NCBI GenBank assembly: GCA_004295085.1
Contig: SHNF01000018.1
Location: forward strand, 124,001-188,000
From: Planctomycetota bacterium
GTDB taxonomy: Bacteria > Planctomycetota > UBA1135
Reading direction: 5' to 3'
DNA length: 64,000 bases
The position numbers and the translations under genes were made by a program. Positions 41,740 through 57,556 of the stretch are shown piece by piece (position 1 is the first letter of the stretch; each line of letters begins with the position of its first letter). The notes beneath the pieces are model-generated. The model had not been told where the DNA came from and ran no database searches. It worked only from the letters and a program-made list of their open reading frames with translations.

Positions 41740-42306
41740 ATGCCGCGACTGAGCCGGGATGCCGCGTGGGCCAAGCTGTGCGAGTGGACCGGCAGCGAAG
41801 CGCTGCGCCGCCACGCGCGCGCCGTGGAGCTGGTGATGCGGGCGGCCGCGCCGCGCTACGGCGGCGGCGGCGCCGACGTGGAGCGCTGGGGAATCGCTGG
41901 AATGCTGCACGACGCGGATTACGAGAAGTGGCCCGAGCTGCACCCGCGCAGGATCGTGGAGTGGCTGCAGGAGCAGGGCGAGGCGGAGGTCGCGCACGCG
42001 ATCAGCGCCCACTACACGAAGTGGGGGGTGCCCTATGAGAGCGGCCTGGACAAGGCCCTGCTGGCCTGTGACGAGCTGACCGGATTCGTGGGCGCCTGCT
42101 GCCTGGTGCGGCCGGGCGGCATCCTGAGCCTGGAGCCGAAGAGCGTGGTCAAGAAACTGAAGGACCCGACCTTCGCCGCCAAGGTGGAGCGGCACGAGGT
42201 GAACGAGGGCGCGCGCCTGCTGGGCGTGGAGCTGGGCGCGCACATCCAGTTCGTGATCGAGGCGCTGCGGCCGCACGCGCTCGAGCTGGGCTTGCAGGGG
42301 CGGTGA
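41740..42306 (+). CDS. HD-domain phosphohydrolase-like protein
   Basis: The ATG at 41740 gives 188 residues. HD motifs: LRRHARAVELVM, GMLHDADYEKWPELHP (the HD pair) and AHAISAHYTKWG with a further His, then DKALLACDELTGFVGACCLVRPGGIL, the usual final Asp region. This pattern is common in small HDIG-type proteins annotated as metal-dependent phosphohydrolases. Substrate unknown. The stop codon overlaps the start of the Lhr helicase gene (GTGATG), indicating coupled expression and possibly a shared role in nucleic acid metabolism. Confidence 0.85.
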   Translation: MPRLSRDAAWAKLCEWTGSEALRRHARAVELVMRAAAPRYGGGGADVERWGIAGMLHDADYEKWPELHPRRIVEWLQEQGEAEVAHAISAHYTKWGVPYESGLDKALLACDELTGFVGACCLVRPGGILSLEPKSVVKKLKDPTFAAKVERHEVNEGARLLGVELGAHIQFVIEALRPHALELGLQGR

Positions 42307-45300
42307 TGGTGCTGGACCGCTTCCATCCGGCCGTGGCGCGCTGGTTCGCCGAGCGCCTGGGGGAGCCGACGCCGCCCCAGGCCCAGGGCTGGCCGCTCAT
42401 CGCCGAGGGGCGCAACGTGCTGATCGCGGCCCCTACCGGCTCGGGCAAGACCTTGACGGCGTTCCTGTGGGCCCTGGACCGCCTGCTGCGCCAGGGCGCC
42501 GCCCTGGCCGGCGCGACGCAGGTCTTGTACGTCTCGCCGCTGCGCGCGCTCAGCAACGACGTGCAGAAGAACCTGCAGGGGCCGCTGCGCGAGCTGCGCG
42601 AGCGCCATCCGGAGCTGCCGGAGGTGCGCGTGCTGGTGCGCACCGGCGACACGCCGCAGAGCGAGCGCGCCGCCATGGCGCGCACGCCGCCGCACGTGCT
42701 GGTCACCACTCCCGAGAGCCTGTACATCCTGCTCACCAGCGGCGCCGGCCGGCGCATGCTGGCCAGCGTGCGCACGGTGATCGTGGACGAGATCCACGCC
42801 GTGGTGGGCGGCAAGCGCGGCTCGCACCTGGCGCTGTCGCTGGAGCGCCTGGAGGCGCTGGCGGGACCGGTGCAGCGCATCGGCCTGAGCGCCACGCAGA
42901 AGCCGGTCGAGGACGTGGCCAGGTTCCTGGCGGGCGTGGGGCGCGAGTGCTCGATCGTGGACGCGGGACACCTGCGCGCGCTGGACCTGGCCGTGGAGAT
43001 CCCGCCCTCGCCGCTGGGCGCGGTGTGCGCGCACGAGACCTGGGAGGAGATCTATGCGCGCATGGCCGAGCTGATCCAGCAGCACCGCACCACCTTGATC
43101 TTCGTAGGCACGCGCAAGATGGCCGAGCGGCTGAGCGCGCGCCTGATCGAGCGCCTGGGCGCCGGCGCGGTCGCCTGCCACCACAGCTCCCTGTCCCGGG
43201 AGCGCCGCTTCGATGCCGAGCAGCGCCTCAAGCGCGGCGCGCTGCGGGCGCTGGTGGCGACGGCGTCGCTGGAGCTCGGCATCGACATCGGCGACATCGA
43301 CCTGGTGCTGCAAGTGGGGGCGGCGCGCTCCATCGCCGCCTTCCTGCAGCGCGTGGGCCGCGCCGGCCACGGCGTGGGGCGCGTTCCCAAGGGCCGCGCC
43401 TTCCCGCTGACGCTGGAGGAGCTGGGCGAGGCGGCGGCGCTGCTGCGCGCGGTGCGCCTGCGGCAGCTGGACCGGCTGCCGCAGCCGCAGGCGCCGCTCG
43501 ACATCCTGGCGCAGCAGGTGGTGGGCGAGTGCGTGGCCCAGTCCTGGGACGAGGACGAGCTGTACGCGCGGCTGGTGCGCGCCTGGCCGTACCGCGCGCT
43601 GCGGCGCGAGGACTTCGCGGCGGCGCTGGAACTGCACGCGCAGGGCCGCGCCGGCCTGCTGCACCGCGACCGGGTCACCGGCCGGGTGCGCGCCACGCGC
43701 CGCGCGCGCATCACCGCGGTGACCTCCGGCGGCGCCATTCCGGACACGGCCGACTACCAGGTGCTGCTGGAGCCGGAGGGCACGTTCATCGGCACCGTGA
43801 ACGAGGACTTCGCGATCGAATCCTCGCGCGGCGACATCTTCCAGCTGGGCAACGCCTCCTGGCAGATCCTGAAGCTGGAGCCGGGCGTGCTGCGCGTGGC
43901 CGACGCCCAGGGAGCGCCCCCCACCATCCCGTTCTGGTTCGGGGAAGGCGCGTCGCGCACGGCCGAGCTGAGCGCCGAGATCGGCGCCGTGCGCTCCGGC
44001 GGGGACCGGCCGGAGTGGCTGGCGCAGGAGTGCGGCCTGGACGAGGGCGCGGCGTCCGCACTGGCCCGCTACATCGCCGAGGGCCGGGAGGCGCTGGGCG
44101 CGGTGCCGACGCCGGAGTGCGTGATCGCCGAGCGCTTCTTCGACGAGAGCGGCGGCATGCAGCTGGTGCTGCACGCCCCCTTCGGCGGGCGCATCAACCG
44201 CGCCTGGGGCTTGAGCCTGCGCAAGCGCTTCTGCCGCCGCTTCGGTTTCGAGCTGCAGGCGGCCGCCAACGAGGAGGCGATCGTGCTGTCGCTGGGACCG
44301 CAGCACAGCTTCCCGCTGGAGGAGGTCTTCGACTACCTGCACCCGGAGACGGCGCGGGAGGTGCTGGTCCAGGCGCTGCTCGCCACCCCGATGTTCACGA
44401 CGCGCTGGCGCTGGAACGTGCAGCGCGCGCTGCTGCTGCCGCGCTTCCGCAACGGCAGGAAGGTGCCGGCGCCGCTGCAGCGCATGCGCGCCGACGACCT
44501 GCTGGTGCAGGCATTCCCCGCGGTCATGGCCTGCGGCGAGACCCTGGCCCCCGGCGACCAGCCGGTGCCCATGGAGCAGCCGCTGGTGCGCCAGACCGTC
44601 GAGGACTGCCTGCACGAGGCCATGGACGTGGACGGCTTCCTCGAGGTGCTGCGCCGGCTGCGCGACGGCCGCATTCGCAGGCTGGCCGTGGACACGCCGG
44701 CGCCGTCCGCCTTCGCGCGCGGCATCCTGGCCGCCGCGCCGTACAGCTTCCTGGACGACGCGCCGCTGGAGGAGCGGCGCACCCAGGCCGTGACGCAGCG
44801 GCGCGTGCTCGACGCGCGCACCGCCGACGCGCTCGGCGATCTCGACCCCGCGGCCGTGGCGCGCGTGCGCGCGGAGGCATGGCCCGACCCGCGGGACGCC
44901 GAGGAGCTGCACGAGGCCCTGCAGTGGATGGGCTTCGTCAGCGCCGAGGAGGCCGCGCCCTGGGCCGCCTGGGTGCGCGAGCTGGATGCGCAGGGACGCA
45001 TTGCCTTCGAAGAGGACCGGATCCACGCCGCGGACGGGACGCGCGAGCCCAAGGCCGTGCTGCGCGGGCGGCTGGAGGCGCTCGGTCCGGTGGAGGAGAG
45101 CGCGTTCACCGACGGGGAAAAGGCCCTGCTCGCGGCCCTGGAGAGCGAGGGCGTGGTCCTGCGCGTGCGCCTGCACGGCCAGGCGGCCTGGTGCGAGCGG
45201 CGCCTGCTGGCGCGCATCCATGCCTACACGCTGGAGAAGCTGCGGCGCGAGATCGAGCCGGTGACCGCCGCCGAGTTCCTGCGCTTCCTGGCCTGCTGGC

Positions 45301-46187
45301 AGCACGTGGACGAGGAGTACCGGCTGGACGGGCCGGCGGGCGTCGCCGAGGCCGTGGCCCAGCTCGCCGGCTTCGAGGCGCCCGCGGCCGCCTGGGAGCG
45401 CAACCTCCTGCGCGCGCGCGTGCGCGGCTACCGGCCCGATTGGCTGGACCTCCTGGCGCTGCGCGGCGACGTCGCCTGGGGGCGCTTGTGGGGCAGCGGC
45501 GCGGCCGCGGTGCGCGCGACTCCGCTGTGCCTGCTGCCGCGCCCGGACCTGGCGCAGTGGCTGGGCCTGGCCGGCGTCCCGGCGGAGCCGAAGCTCTCCT
45601 GGCGCGGAACGGCGCTGCGCGAGGCCCTGCAGCGGCGCGGCGCGCTGTTCCCGCAGGAGCTCGCCGCCGCCACGGGCCCGCTGTCCACGGACTTCGAGCG
45701 CGGCCTGCAGGAGCTGATCGCCGCCGGGATGCTCAGCGCCGACAGCTACGCGGCGCTGCGCTGGCTGCTGGCGCCGTCCTGGAAGCGCGAGAAGCTGGCG
45801 CCGGCGACCGGCCGCTGGAGCCTGTTCCGTGACACGCTGCACGACGTGCCGGAGCCGCAGTTCGTGGCCGCGGTGCTGCTGCGCCGCTACGGCGTGCTGT
45901 GCCGGCGCGTGCTGGAGCGCGAGCGCGTCCCGGTGCCCTGGCGCGAGCTGGTGCGCGTCCTGCGCCTGGAAGAGCTGCGTGGCCGGGTGCGCGGCGGCCG
46001 CTTCGTCGCCGGAATGGCCGGCGAGCACTACGCCCTGCCGCAGGCGGTGGAGCTGCTGCGCGGGCTGCGCCGCAGCGGGCCGCGCAAGCCGGTGCACGTC
46101 GCCGCCGCGGATCCGCTCAACCTGGTGGGCGTCCTGACTCCGGACGAGCGCGTGCCCAGCCACGCGCTGCGCACCGTGCAGGTGTAG
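42306..46187 (+). CDS. Lhr-family superfamily 2 helicase
   Basis: 1,293 residues from ATG 42306 (GTG 42303 is also possible). Helicase motifs: AAPTGSGKTLTAFLW (Walker A), VLYVSPLRALSNDV, VLVTTPESLYILLTS, VIVDEIHAV (DEIH), IGLSATQKPVEDVARFL, and in the second RecA domain VGTRKMAERLSARL, ALVATASLELGIDIGDIDLVLQVGAARSIAAFLQRVGRAGHG. The winged-helix and Lhr-specific central region follow (about 400-650), then a long C-terminal domain (about 700-1293). It is shorter than E. coli Lhr. Lhr proteins unwind DNA-RNA hybrids and act in DNA repair; the E. coli C-terminal domain has uracil glycosylase activity, but I could not confirm that here. The TAG stop lies in a palindrome. Confidence 0.93.
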   Translation: MVLDRFHPAVARWFAERLGEPTPPQAQGWPLIAEGRNVLIAAPTGSGKTLTAFLWALDRLLRQGAALAGATQVLYVSPLRALSNDVQKNLQGPLRELRERHPELPEVRVLVRTGDTPQSERAAMARTPPHVLVTTPESLYILLTSGAGRRMLASVRTVIVDEIHAVVGGKRGSHLALSLERLEALAGPVQRIGLSATQKPVEDVARFLAGVGRECSIVDAGHLRALDLAVEIPPSPLGAVCAHETWEEIYARMAELIQQHRTTLIFVGTRKMAERLSARLIERLGAGAVACHHSSLSRERRFDAEQRLKRGALRALVATASLELGIDIGDIDLVLQVGAARSIAAFLQRVGRAGHGVGRVPKGRAFPLTLEELGEAAALLRAVRLRQLDRLPQPQAPLDILAQQVVGECVAQSWDEDELYARLVRAWPYRALRREDFAAALELHAQGRAGLLHRDRVTGRVRATRRARITAVTSGGAIPDTADYQVLLEPEGTFIGTVNEDFAIESSRGDIFQLGNASWQILKLEPGVLRVADAQGAPPTIPFWFGEGASRTAELSAEIGAVRSGGDRPEWLAQECGLDEGAASALARYIAEGREALGAVPTPECVIAERFFDESGGMQLVLHAPFGGRINRAWGLSLRKRFCRRFGFELQAAANEEAIVLSLGPQHSFPLEEVFDYLHPETAREVLVQALLATPMFTTRWRWNVQRALLLPRFRNGRKVPAPLQRMRADDLLVQAFPAVMACGETLAPGDQPVPMEQPLVRQTVEDCLHEAMDVDGFLEVLRRLRDGRIRRLAVDTPAPSAFARGILAAAPYSFLDDAPLEERRTQAVTQRRVLDARTADALGDLDPAAVARVRAEAWPDPRDAEELHEALQWMGFVSAEEAAPWAAWVRELDAQGRIAFEEDRIHAADGTREPKAVLRGRLEALGPVEESAFTDGEKALLAALESEGVVLRVRLHGQAAWCERRLLARIHAYTLEKLRREIEPVTAAEFLRFLACWQHVDEEYRLDGPAGVAEAVAQLAGFEAPAAAWERNLLRARVRGYRPDWLDLLALRGDVAWGRLWGSGAAAVRATPLCLLPRPDLAQWLGLAGVPAEPKLSWRGTALREALQRRGALFPQELAAATGPLSTDFERGLQELIAAGMLSADSYAALRWLLAPSWKREKLAPATGRWSLFRDTLHDVPEPQFVAAVLLRRYGVLCRRVLERERVPVPWRELVRVLRLEELRGRVRGGRFVAGMAGEHYALPQAVELLRGLRRSGPRKPVHVAAADPLNLVGVLTPDERVPSHALRTVQV

Positions 46188-46217
46188 GGGTCAGGCTTCC
46201 AGGGAAGCCTGACCCCT
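46186..46217. repeat. REP-like palindrome containing the Lhr stop codon
   Basis: Two 15-nt arms (AGGGGTCAGGCTTCC and its complement GGAAGCCTGACCCCT) flank a 2-nt centre. The left arm includes the last two bases of the TAG stop. It may act as a terminator and resembles REP units. The GGGTC ends match the palindromes near 35.27 kb. Confidence 0.55.
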
Positions 46218-46239
46218 CATCCTCACCTCCAACTTCGAG

Positions 46240-49236
46240 CTAGAAGATGTTCAGCGTCAGCATGTTCGAGTCGCAGGAGTTGCCGCTGATGTCGTCGGCG
46301 CGCACCTCCAGGTACACGATCCGGCCGGCGGCGCCGTTCGGAATGTTGCCGGTGAAGCTGCCGTTGCCGCCGGCGTCGTTGGTGCCGGTGCCGGCCGTGA
46401 AGAACGGGCTGCCGATGTCGAACTGGTGGCCGTTGATGATGGTGCCGGTGTTGCGCAGGCTGTAGTAGAACCACCACGGCGAGCTGGCCGGAGCGCTGGT
46501 CCAGGTGTACATGATGCTGGAGCCGGCGAAGCCGACGTTGGGTCCGCTCAGCACGATGCCGTTGGTGCCTCCTCCGCAGCTCCCGCCGCCGCCCCCGACG
46601 TCGAAGTTGGCGATCCAGACGCGCCAGCCCGAGGTCCGGTACTCGTGGCTGTTCCAGAAGCTGCCGTCGATCGGGTCGATCTCGATCCCGGAGTAGTCGC
46701 CCCAGCGGCTGCCCGTCTCGGGCGAGGTGCTGACCTGCTGCTGGGTGCCCGGCAGCATGGTCCCGGGCGGATCGGAGGGCACGCGGAAGGTGCGCTCCAC
46801 GCTGATCAGCTCGTTGGGCGAGCTGCGGTTGTAGGCCAGCGCGATGTTGCCCGCGCTGTCGGCGCTGATGGAGCCGAACCAGGTGTCGATGTTGCTGCCG
46901 GGGTTGATGCGGCCGCTCTGCAGCAGCGCCGGGTTCTGGCCGCTGGTGGGCCAGCCGCGCAGGTCGATCTCGTACCAGCGCACGCTGGCGGACTGGCCGT
47001 CCAAGCTGGCCACGTTGTGGCAGGTGTACAGGCGGCCGTTGATCAGGACGCCGTTCTTGGTGCGGACGTCGATGGTGTCGGCCCGGTTGCTGGTGCCGGA
47101 CTGCTGGGCGTCCGGCGGGCCGCTGAACGAGCCCACGTTCAGGGTGTAACTCTGCAGCACCTGGGTGCCCAGCGGATTGGTCAGCGCGTAGATGCGCAGG
47201 TTGGGCGATCCCGGGCTGAACGCGGTCGTGAAGTACTGGGCCGGCGCGGCGGCGTCGTACTGCAGCGTGGAGCTCATCGAGATGATCGAGCCACCGGCGG
47301 TCTGCTTGGTCTTGGGCGTCACCGCCGAGCCGGTCAGCATCGGCGCCTTGGGGAAGGTGTAGATGTAGTTGCCCCCGAAACCGAAGTTGTCGGCGGCGAC
47401 GTAGAACGCGTCTGCGCCCACGCCAAGGTTGGGGAAGTCGATGAAGTCCCCGACCGACGAGAAGTCGAAGCGGTACTTGTACCAGGTGCCGTTGGGGTCG
47501 CTGTCGTCGGACACGGCGATGTCCAGCACGTCGGCCCCGTTGCTGGCGTGCTCGGCGGCCAGCGCGCAGAAGCGGCCGCTCAGCGGGTCGTACAGCACCT
47601 GCGGGTCGAACACGAAGGAGTTCGCCCCTACCGACGACCAGAACTGCTGCAAGGTCTGGCGGAACGAGTTGATCCCGGCCTTGTCGAAGAAGGCGATCTG
47701 GCCGTTGACCACGCACACGATGTGGTTGGGGCCCACCGCCAGGTCCGGATCCGGCGGGTACCAGCCGGTGTCGGAGATGGCCATGAAGCCGAAGTCGGTG
47801 CCACGCCCTGCGCCACCGCCGGCCAGCAGCGCACCGGCCGCGCCGGGCGCGCCGGCCGCGGAACCGCCGCTGGGGGCGAGGCCGTCCTGGCCGTTGCCGA
47901 TCGGCGGCGGGCCGAGCGGTCGCACCGAGGGGCCGGGCCAGCCCGATTGGGCGCTCATCGGCGGCTGGAACAGGCTCAGGCCGATGCCGTAGCTGTCGTC
48001 ACCCGTGTTGCCGTGCCAGACCACGGCCAGCTGCCCGAACTCGGTCCAGGCCGAGCGCTGGGAGCTCAGGCCCACTTGCAGGGTCTGTTCGCCTTCATCG
48101 AAGCGGTTGACGCGGAAGTCGTGCGCGAACGGGGTGGCGTCCGGGTTGTAGGCACGCGCGCGGATGGTGGTCGGACGCACCGGCCGCGATTCTCCCGGCT
48201 GCTTGCGCGGGTTGTCGTTGTATGCAACCACGAAGGTCCCGTCGTCCCGCATCACGGCGATGGCGCCGGTCCGGTAGCCGGAACCGCCGGCGTCCACCAC
48301 GATCGGCGCCGTCAAAGCCCCGTGCTTGGCGGAGTACAGGCGCGCCGTCACCGCGTACTCGTCGCTGTCCGGGCTGCTCATCCAGGCCACGACGAAGCGG
48401 TCGCGGCCATCCGAGGAGATGGCGGGCTCCACGTGGAAGCCGCCGCTCGTGCTCAGGGTGAATTCGGCGCCCAGCGCGACGCCGTTCGCGCTCAGGTAGC
48501 GGCCGTGGATGCCGGCGCCGGCCGCGGCGTCGCGGGTGCGCGACCAGACCGCCACGAAGCGGCCGTCTCCGACCTCTGCGATCACGGGCACGCTCTCGTC
48601 GCCCTGGTCCGATTCGCCCAGCGGCCGTTCGCCCCCCACGGGCGCGCCCAGTCCGTCGAAGGCGCGGGCCATGACCTGTCCGCGCCCGGAGGCGTAGGAG
48701 ATCCAGAGCACGACCGCCGTGCCGTGACGGTTCACGGCGACCGCCGGCGTCTCCTGCAGGCCGTCCGTGGTCAGGTTCAGGAGGGATTCGTCACCGAGCG
48801 GGGCGTAGGTGGCGTTCTTGCCCGGGCCGGTGGGCCCGAAGCGCCGGCCCACGATGGCTCCTTCGGAGCCGTCCTGGCCCAGGGAGCGCCACACGACCCA
48901 GGCGGAGTCGTCCGGCGCGAAGGCCACGGCCGGCTTGAACTTGCCGATCTCGGAGTCCTGGTTGACCAGGAACTCGGTGCCGACCAGCGCGCCGGTCGGC
49001 GAGACCATCTGGGCGTAGATCCCGGGGCCGGAGCTGCCTTGCCGGCCGCTGGACCAGGTCACGAGGAACTGGCCGCGGGAGTTGGCCGCGAGTGCAGGGT
49101 CCTGCTGGCGGCCGGAAGTGAAGGTGTTGATCCGGGTTTCCGTTCCCTGGCCGGAGGCCGTGGGCACGGCGGCAAGGAGTGCCAGGGCCGGCGGGAGGAG
49201 CAGTGCAAGTCGGGTGCGAGCGCGTCGGTGCGTCAT
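46240..49236 (-). CDS. Very large exported protein with two beta-propeller-like halves
   Basis: 998 residues with a signal peptide (1-29, cut near TASGQ). Residues about 30-430 contain about six repeats of the kind GRFVAVWSRT / FVVAWMSSPD / TAVVLWISY, each ending in a sheet turn, typical of a propeller. A Gly/Ala linker (about 450-475) follows. The second half (480-900) begins FGFMAISDTGWYPPDPDLAVGPNHIV and contains NGTWYKYRFDFSSVGDFIDFPNLGVGADAFYVAADNFGFGGNYIY and WGDYSGIEIDPIDGSFWNSHEY. No catalytic motif. It ends in a C-terminal Ig-like domain. Exported surface protein of unknown role. Confidence 0.7.
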   Translation of the reverse strand: MTHRRARTRLALLLPPALALLAAVPTASGQGTETRINTFTSGRQQDPALAANSRGQFLVTWSSGRQGSSGPGIYAQMVSPTGALVGTEFLVNQDSEIGKFKPAVAFAPDDSAWVVWRSLGQDGSEGAIVGRRFGPTGPGKNATYAPLGDESLLNLTTDGLQETPAVAVNRHGTAVVLWISYASGRGQVMARAFDGLGAPVGGERPLGESDQGDESVPVIAEVGDGRFVAVWSRTRDAAAGAGIHGRYLSANGVALGAEFTLSTSGGFHVEPAISSDGRDRFVVAWMSSPDSDEYAVTARLYSAKHGALTAPIVVDAGGSGYRTGAIAVMRDDGTFVVAYNDNPRKQPGESRPVRPTTIRARAYNPDATPFAHDFRVNRFDEGEQTLQVGLSSQRSAWTEFGQLAVVWHGNTGDDSYGIGLSLFQPPMSAQSGWPGPSVRPLGPPPIGNGQDGLAPSGGSAAGAPGAAGALLAGGGAGRGTDFGFMAISDTGWYPPDPDLAVGPNHIVCVVNGQIAFFDKAGINSFRQTLQQFWSSVGANSFVFDPQVLYDPLSGRFCALAAEHASNGADVLDIAVSDDSDPNGTWYKYRFDFSSVGDFIDFPNLGVGADAFYVAADNFGFGGNYIYTFPKAPMLTGSAVTPKTKQTAGGSIISMSSTLQYDAAAPAQYFTTAFSPGSPNLRIYALTNPLGTQVLQSYTLNVGSFSGPPDAQQSGTSNRADTIDVRTKNGVLINGRLYTCHNVASLDGQSASVRWYEIDLRGWPTSGQNPALLQSGRINPGSNIDTWFGSISADSAGNIALAYNRSSPNELISVERTFRVPSDPPGTMLPGTQQQVSTSPETGSRWGDYSGIEIDPIDGSFWNSHEYRTSGWRVWIANFDVGGGGGSCGGGTNGIVLSGPNVGFAGSSIMYTWTSAPASSPWWFYYSLRNTGTIINGHQFDIGSPFFTAGTGTNDAGGNGSFTGNIPNGAAGRIVYLEVRADDISGNSCDSNMLTLNIF

Positions 49237-49423
49237 GACTGGAATCGGGAAGCGAAAGCGAGGTTTGGACCGTGCGCACGAGCGGCGCGGCCGGAATGGG
49301 TGCGGAGCGGGGGGCTGGCCTGGCCAGCACGTAAGCTCAAGTTAACACGGCAAATGCGTCCGACAACTGCGCGCGTGTCCGTGCGGCCGGCCGCCGCCGC
49401 CGGAATTCCGGGAACCTTCCGGC

Positions 49424-51064
49424 CTATTGCACCGTTCGCGCCGCCGAGGTGGTGACCCCCCAGCCGACGTTGAAGATGGCCTCGTAGGCCTGGACGTAGA
49501 GGGTCAGTCCGCGCACGGAATTGGGGACGAATCCGGTCAGGAGCGCCGTTCCGCCGGCGTCGGCGGCGGCGGTGCCCGCGACGCTGACCGGCGCGGCGAG
49601 GTCCAGGGCGACGCTGGTCCCGAAAACGGGTGTCACACCCCAGCCGGCCAGCGAGTAGTTGAAGGTGACAAGGTCTCCGGGGCGCCCGCCTTCCGTGCGC
49701 ACCGTGACCGGCTGGCCGGCGACCAGGTCGGGCACGATCAGGCGCGTGACCCGGGGAGACAGGTAGACGCGCACCGCGCCGCCGTCCCCCAGCCCGGGAA
49801 TGCCCACGGCGAAGTCGGCGTTGCCGTCGCCGTCGAGGTCGCCCACCGCGCCCACGGCCGTTCCCAGGTACTGCAGGTTGGCGGAGCCGGGCACCTGGAA
49901 CAGCAGGCGGCCGCTGCGTCCGGAAAACACGCGCACCGCTCCCGAGTTGACGCCGGTGGCGAACGCATCGCCGAAGTAGGGCGCGCTGAGCAGCACGTCG
50001 TCGGCGCCGTCGCCGTCCACGTCGCCGGGGCCCGCCGCGGCCGTACCGAAGCCCTCGGTGCCGCTGTCCCGGTCGAAGCTGCGCAGCAGCGCGCCGTTGA
50101 CGCCCGAGTACAGCCGGCCGAAGCCCGCGCGCACCAGGTTGTTGCTCAGGTCGTCCATGCCGGTGGCGATGAAATCGGCCCGGCCGTCGCCGTCCGTGTC
50201 CGCCGTGGCCGCCAGCGCGAAGCCGAGCTGGTCGGCTTCCTCGGCTCCATGGACCGTGTACAAGGGCGCGCCGGTGCGGCCGCTGCACACGCGCACGGCG
50301 CCGGCGTCGCGCGCGGCGCCGTCGTCGAGCCGGATGCCCACCGCGAAATCGCCGTAGCCGTCGCCGCTGACGTCCCCGAGGCCGGCGACGGACCAGCCGA
50401 ACCAGTCCCAGGAGTCCTCGCCGCGCAGTATGTGCAGCCGCTCGCCGGTGCGCCCGGAGTAGACGTAGGCGGCGCCGGCGCTGCTGCCGCCGAAGCTGTC
50501 TTCGGGCGCGCCCACGATGACGTCGTCGTGTCCGTCCCGGTCCACGTCGCCCGCGCCGGCGGCGCGCCGGCCGAACGCGTCGAAGTTGTTGTCGCTTTGG
50601 AAGGTGTGCAGCACCGCCCCGCCGGCGCCCGAGTACACGCGCACGTAGCCGGACGGGTAGAAGAACGGATTGTCGAAGGCGGCGCAGGCCAGGTAGTCCG
50701 GAACGCCGTCGGCGTTCACGTCGCCGGCCGGCGCCGTCCAGATGCCGAGCTGGTTGCGGGCGGCGTCGCCGGGAAGGTGATGGAGCAGGGCGCCGCTGGC
50801 ACCGGAGTAGACCGACAAGGAGCCCGCGTTCTCGCCGGCGTCGTCATCGCCGGGCGCGCCCACGCAGAAGTCCGTGGTGCCATCGCCGTCCACGTCGCCG
50901 ACGCCGGCCAGGGCGCTGCCGAACGCGTCCAGCGCGCTGTCGCCGGACACCGTGTAGAGCTCCTGCTGCGCCGCCACGCACGGCGCGGCGGCGCCGAGCG
51001 CGCTGGACTCCGGTCCCGCGAGGAGCGCGAGGAGGGCGAGGGTTGCGACCGTAGAGATACTCAT
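49424..51064 (-). CDS. FG-GAP repeat (integrin alpha-like) exported protein
   Basis: 546 residues with a signal peptide (1-25). About seven FG-GAP repeats cover residues 40-430; each has an FG/GA start and a calcium-loop motif such as GDVDGDGTTDFCVGAP, GDVDRDGHDDVIVGAP, GDVSGDGYGDFAVG, ADTDGDGRADFIA, GDVDGDGADDVLLSAP or GDLDGDGNADFAVGIPG. This builds a seven-bladed propeller like the integrin alpha head. The last 110 residues form a separate beta domain (VTVRTEGGRPGDLVTFNYSLAGWG). It is likely surface-exposed and calcium-stabilised. A -10-like TAGAAT lies at 51090-51095 on the minus strand. Confidence 0.9.
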   Translation of the reverse strand: MSISTVATLALLALLAGPESSALGAAAPCVAAQQELYTVSGDSALDAFGSALAGVGDVDGDGTTDFCVGAPGDDDAGENAGSLSVYSGASGALLHHLPGDAARNQLGIWTAPAGDVNADGVPDYLACAAFDNPFFYPSGYVRVYSGAGGAVLHTFQSDNNFDAFGRRAAGAGDVDRDGHDDVIVGAPEDSFGGSSAGAAYVYSGRTGERLHILRGEDSWDWFGWSVAGLGDVSGDGYGDFAVGIRLDDGAARDAGAVRVCSGRTGAPLYTVHGAEEADQLGFALAATADTDGDGRADFIATGMDDLSNNLVRAGFGRLYSGVNGALLRSFDRDSGTEGFGTAAAGPGDVDGDGADDVLLSAPYFGDAFATGVNSGAVRVFSGRSGRLLFQVPGSANLQYLGTAVGAVGDLDGDGNADFAVGIPGLGDGGAVRVYLSPRVTRLIVPDLVAGQPVTVRTEGGRPGDLVTFNYSLAGWGVTPVFGTSVALDLAAPVSVAGTAAADAGGTALLTGFVPNSVRGLTLYVQAYEAIFNVGWGVTTSAARTVQ

Positions 51065-51211
51065 TAGCGCAGCGCGGATGGGTGGCTACATTCTAGGAGA
51101 GCGAGCTTCCGGTGCCCCAACCGGCGGCCATTCTTGGTTCTTCTTCCCCCGACTTCCCCTACTCGTCCGCACCATACCTCTGCCGATGCGTCCGGCGTGG
51201 AGGTTGTGTAC

Positions 51212-57310
<6,099 letters not shown>

Positions 57311-57320
57311 GCGGCGCGCG

Positions 57321-57507
57321 GATACTGGCCCCCTTCGGTGGGTCACTGTCATGCGCAAGTCCCGGCCGTGCCGGAGATTGCCTGCGGCGCGAGCTCCGCT
57401 CCTGCGGAGGGCACCGACATTACAAGAGTGCTGAACGCAAGAGACGGAAAAACTTGATCTTGCAATCATGAACATGCAGAGGTGAACCACGGAAGGGGGC
57501 CAGTATC
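57321..57507. mobile_element. 187-bp MITE related to the insertion sequence at 63.5 kb
   Basis: The ends are inverted repeats: GATACTGGCCCCCTTCGGTG at the left and GATACTGGCCCCCTTCCGTG (reading inwards on the minus strand) at the right, matching over about 26 bp with two mismatches. No coding frame is inside. The left end begins 10 nt after the protease stop codon. The same terminal sequence, GATACTGGACCCC, starts the transposase-bearing element at 63508, so this is probably a non-autonomous relative. Confidence 0.75.
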
Positions 57508-57556
57508 CCGGGAAGGCTAAGATCCGGGCCCTCCGGTTCCCCTGGGCTCGCATCCT

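Noticed and set aside
42033..46163. 1,376-codon antisense frame over the Lhr helicase
   Set aside because: Low-complexity Gln/Arg/His translation opposite a conserved helicase; a shadow.
46426..49455. Long plus-strand frame opposite the 998-residue exported protein
   Set aside because: The minus-strand product has a signal peptide and beta repeats; the plus-strand translation is Ala/Gly/Arg/His-rich without any domain.
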